Source of the DNA: Perognathus longimembris pacificus | Lineage: Eukaryota; Chordata; Mammalia; Rodentia; Heteromyidae | Reading direction: 5' to 3' | DNA: 64,000 bases | Assembly (NCBI RefSeq): GCF_023159225.1 | Contig: NC_063171.1 | Coordinates: 35,867,378 to 35,931,377, forward strand | Part shown: positions 63,450 through 64,000 of the stretch, one piece after another | Layout: each line of letters begins with the position of its first letter | How positions within the stretch are numbered: position 1 is the stretch's first letter | Translations under genes and position numbers: made by a program | Notes under the pieces: generated by a model | Databases searched by the model: none | The model's input: the letters and a program-made list of their open reading frames with translations, nothing else | What the model was told of the DNA's origin: nothing

Positions 63450-64000
63450 TGAAAATTAGACAAGGAGATCAACTTATTGAAGATATTGTTAAAAATTGTA
63501 AGGCCTGTCAGCTCACCAACACCCCCAATCAACCAGTTACTAAAGGAGCTCGCCTCTGTGGGAATAGGCCAGGCGTGTATTGGGAAGTAGATTTCACAGA
63601 AATTACAAATATTTGCTAGTTTTTGTAGACACCTTTTTCAGGGTGGGTTGAAGCCTATCCAACAAAGCATGAGACTGCAAATGTAGTGGCTAAGAAGATC
63701 CTGGAAGAAATCCTACCCAGGTATGGCTTCCCACCCACCATTGGGTCAGACAACAGACCAGCCTTCATCTCAAAAGTAAGTCAGGAATAGCCACTGCACT
63801 GGGGATGGATTGGAAATTGCATTGTGCTTATAGATCCCAGAGTTCAGGACAGGTAGAGAAAATGAATCAGACTCTAAAAGAAACCTTTACTAAACTGGCC
63901 TTAGAGACTGGCGCAGACTGGGTGTCACTCCTTCCTTTTGCTCTGCTTAGAATAAGAAATTCTCCCTATCAGCTTGGCTTTACTCCTTTTGAAATGATGT
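63450..64000 (+). pseudogene. Integrase remnant of pol
   Basis: The Cys pair of the zinc-binding HHCC domain is at 63497 and 63506. The first catalytic Asp is at 63590-63592 and the second at 63749-63751, all in one frame. Stops at 63617 and 63626 interrupt it. The third acidic residue (GAG, 63856-63858) is in a different frame, so there is at least one frameshift. The element continues past the window. It is non-functional. Confidence 0.8.

Larger units (their letters stand above)
60352..64000 (+). mobile_element. Gammaretrovirus-like endogenous retrovirus (5' LTR, leader, broken gag start, integrase remnant)
   Basis: ERV1-type provirus in the presumed PCP4L1 intron 1, antisense to that gene. 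A 336-bp 5' LTR is followed after TT by an 18-base primer-binding site matching the 3' end of tRNA-Pro. A leader runs to a Met-Gly gag start at 61257 that fits a gammaretroviral matrix N-terminus but stops at 61368. Between about 61.4 and 63.4 kb no retroviral coding can be read, so most of gag, protease and reverse transcriptase is lost or unrecognisable. Integrase wording returns from about 63.45 kb to the window end. No 3' LTR lies in the window. It is defective. Confidence 0.85.

Noticed and set aside
53000..64000. PCP4L1 first exon
   Set aside because: No CpG-rich segment and no minus-strand ATG-Ser-Glu followed by a donor was seen; it is probably beyond the right edge.

Overview
This is a stretch of mammalian nuclear DNA, not prokaryotic. 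It carries intron-split genes with canonical GT/AG junctions, one CpG-island promoter and dense retrotransposons. Two SINE types dominate. One is a dimeric tRNA/ID-derived element (called IDL here). The other is a B1-like plus ID composite (called Geo here). I know these as the IDL-Geo and Geo families of geomyoid rodents (kangaroo rats, pocket mice, gophers). That places the host in or near Geomyoidea; the species cannot be read from the window.

Three protein-coding genes are present in the order SDHC (-), MPZ (+), PCP4L1 (-), the order I know from human 1q23 and mouse chromosome 1. SDHC (1775-29786) shows coding exons 1-5 with lengths 20, 57, 102, 62 and 164 bp; its last exon lies off the left edge. 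Its CpG-island promoter is near 29.3-29.95 kb. MPZ (34975-39763) is complete in six coding exons (67, 167, 214, 136, 61 and 102 bp, 248 residues). Its 3' end also encodes the in-frame 64-codon stop-readthrough extension known as L-MPZ. PCP4L1 (52264-52988) shows coding exons 2 and 3; the exon with the first three codons lies off the right edge.

The spaces between exons are mostly SINEs, some nested and many with visible target-site duplications (TSDs), plus LINE-1 3' ends, microsatellites and a split MIR. SDHC intron 1 holds a 5'-truncated processed copy of the oocyte kinase WEE2 with poly(A) and matching TSDs. SDHC intron 4 holds a worn histone H3-like retrocopy. The right third has three LTRs of one gammaretrovirus-like endogenous family: two solo LTRs, and one 5' LTR followed by a tRNA-Pro primer site, a broken gag start and an integrase remnant running off the right edge.

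I found no wholly new gene system. The points most worth checking are the MPZ readthrough region, the WEE2 retrocopy, the LTR family with its variable U3 repeat, and two pairs of duplicated non-SINE segments inside SDHC intron 1.
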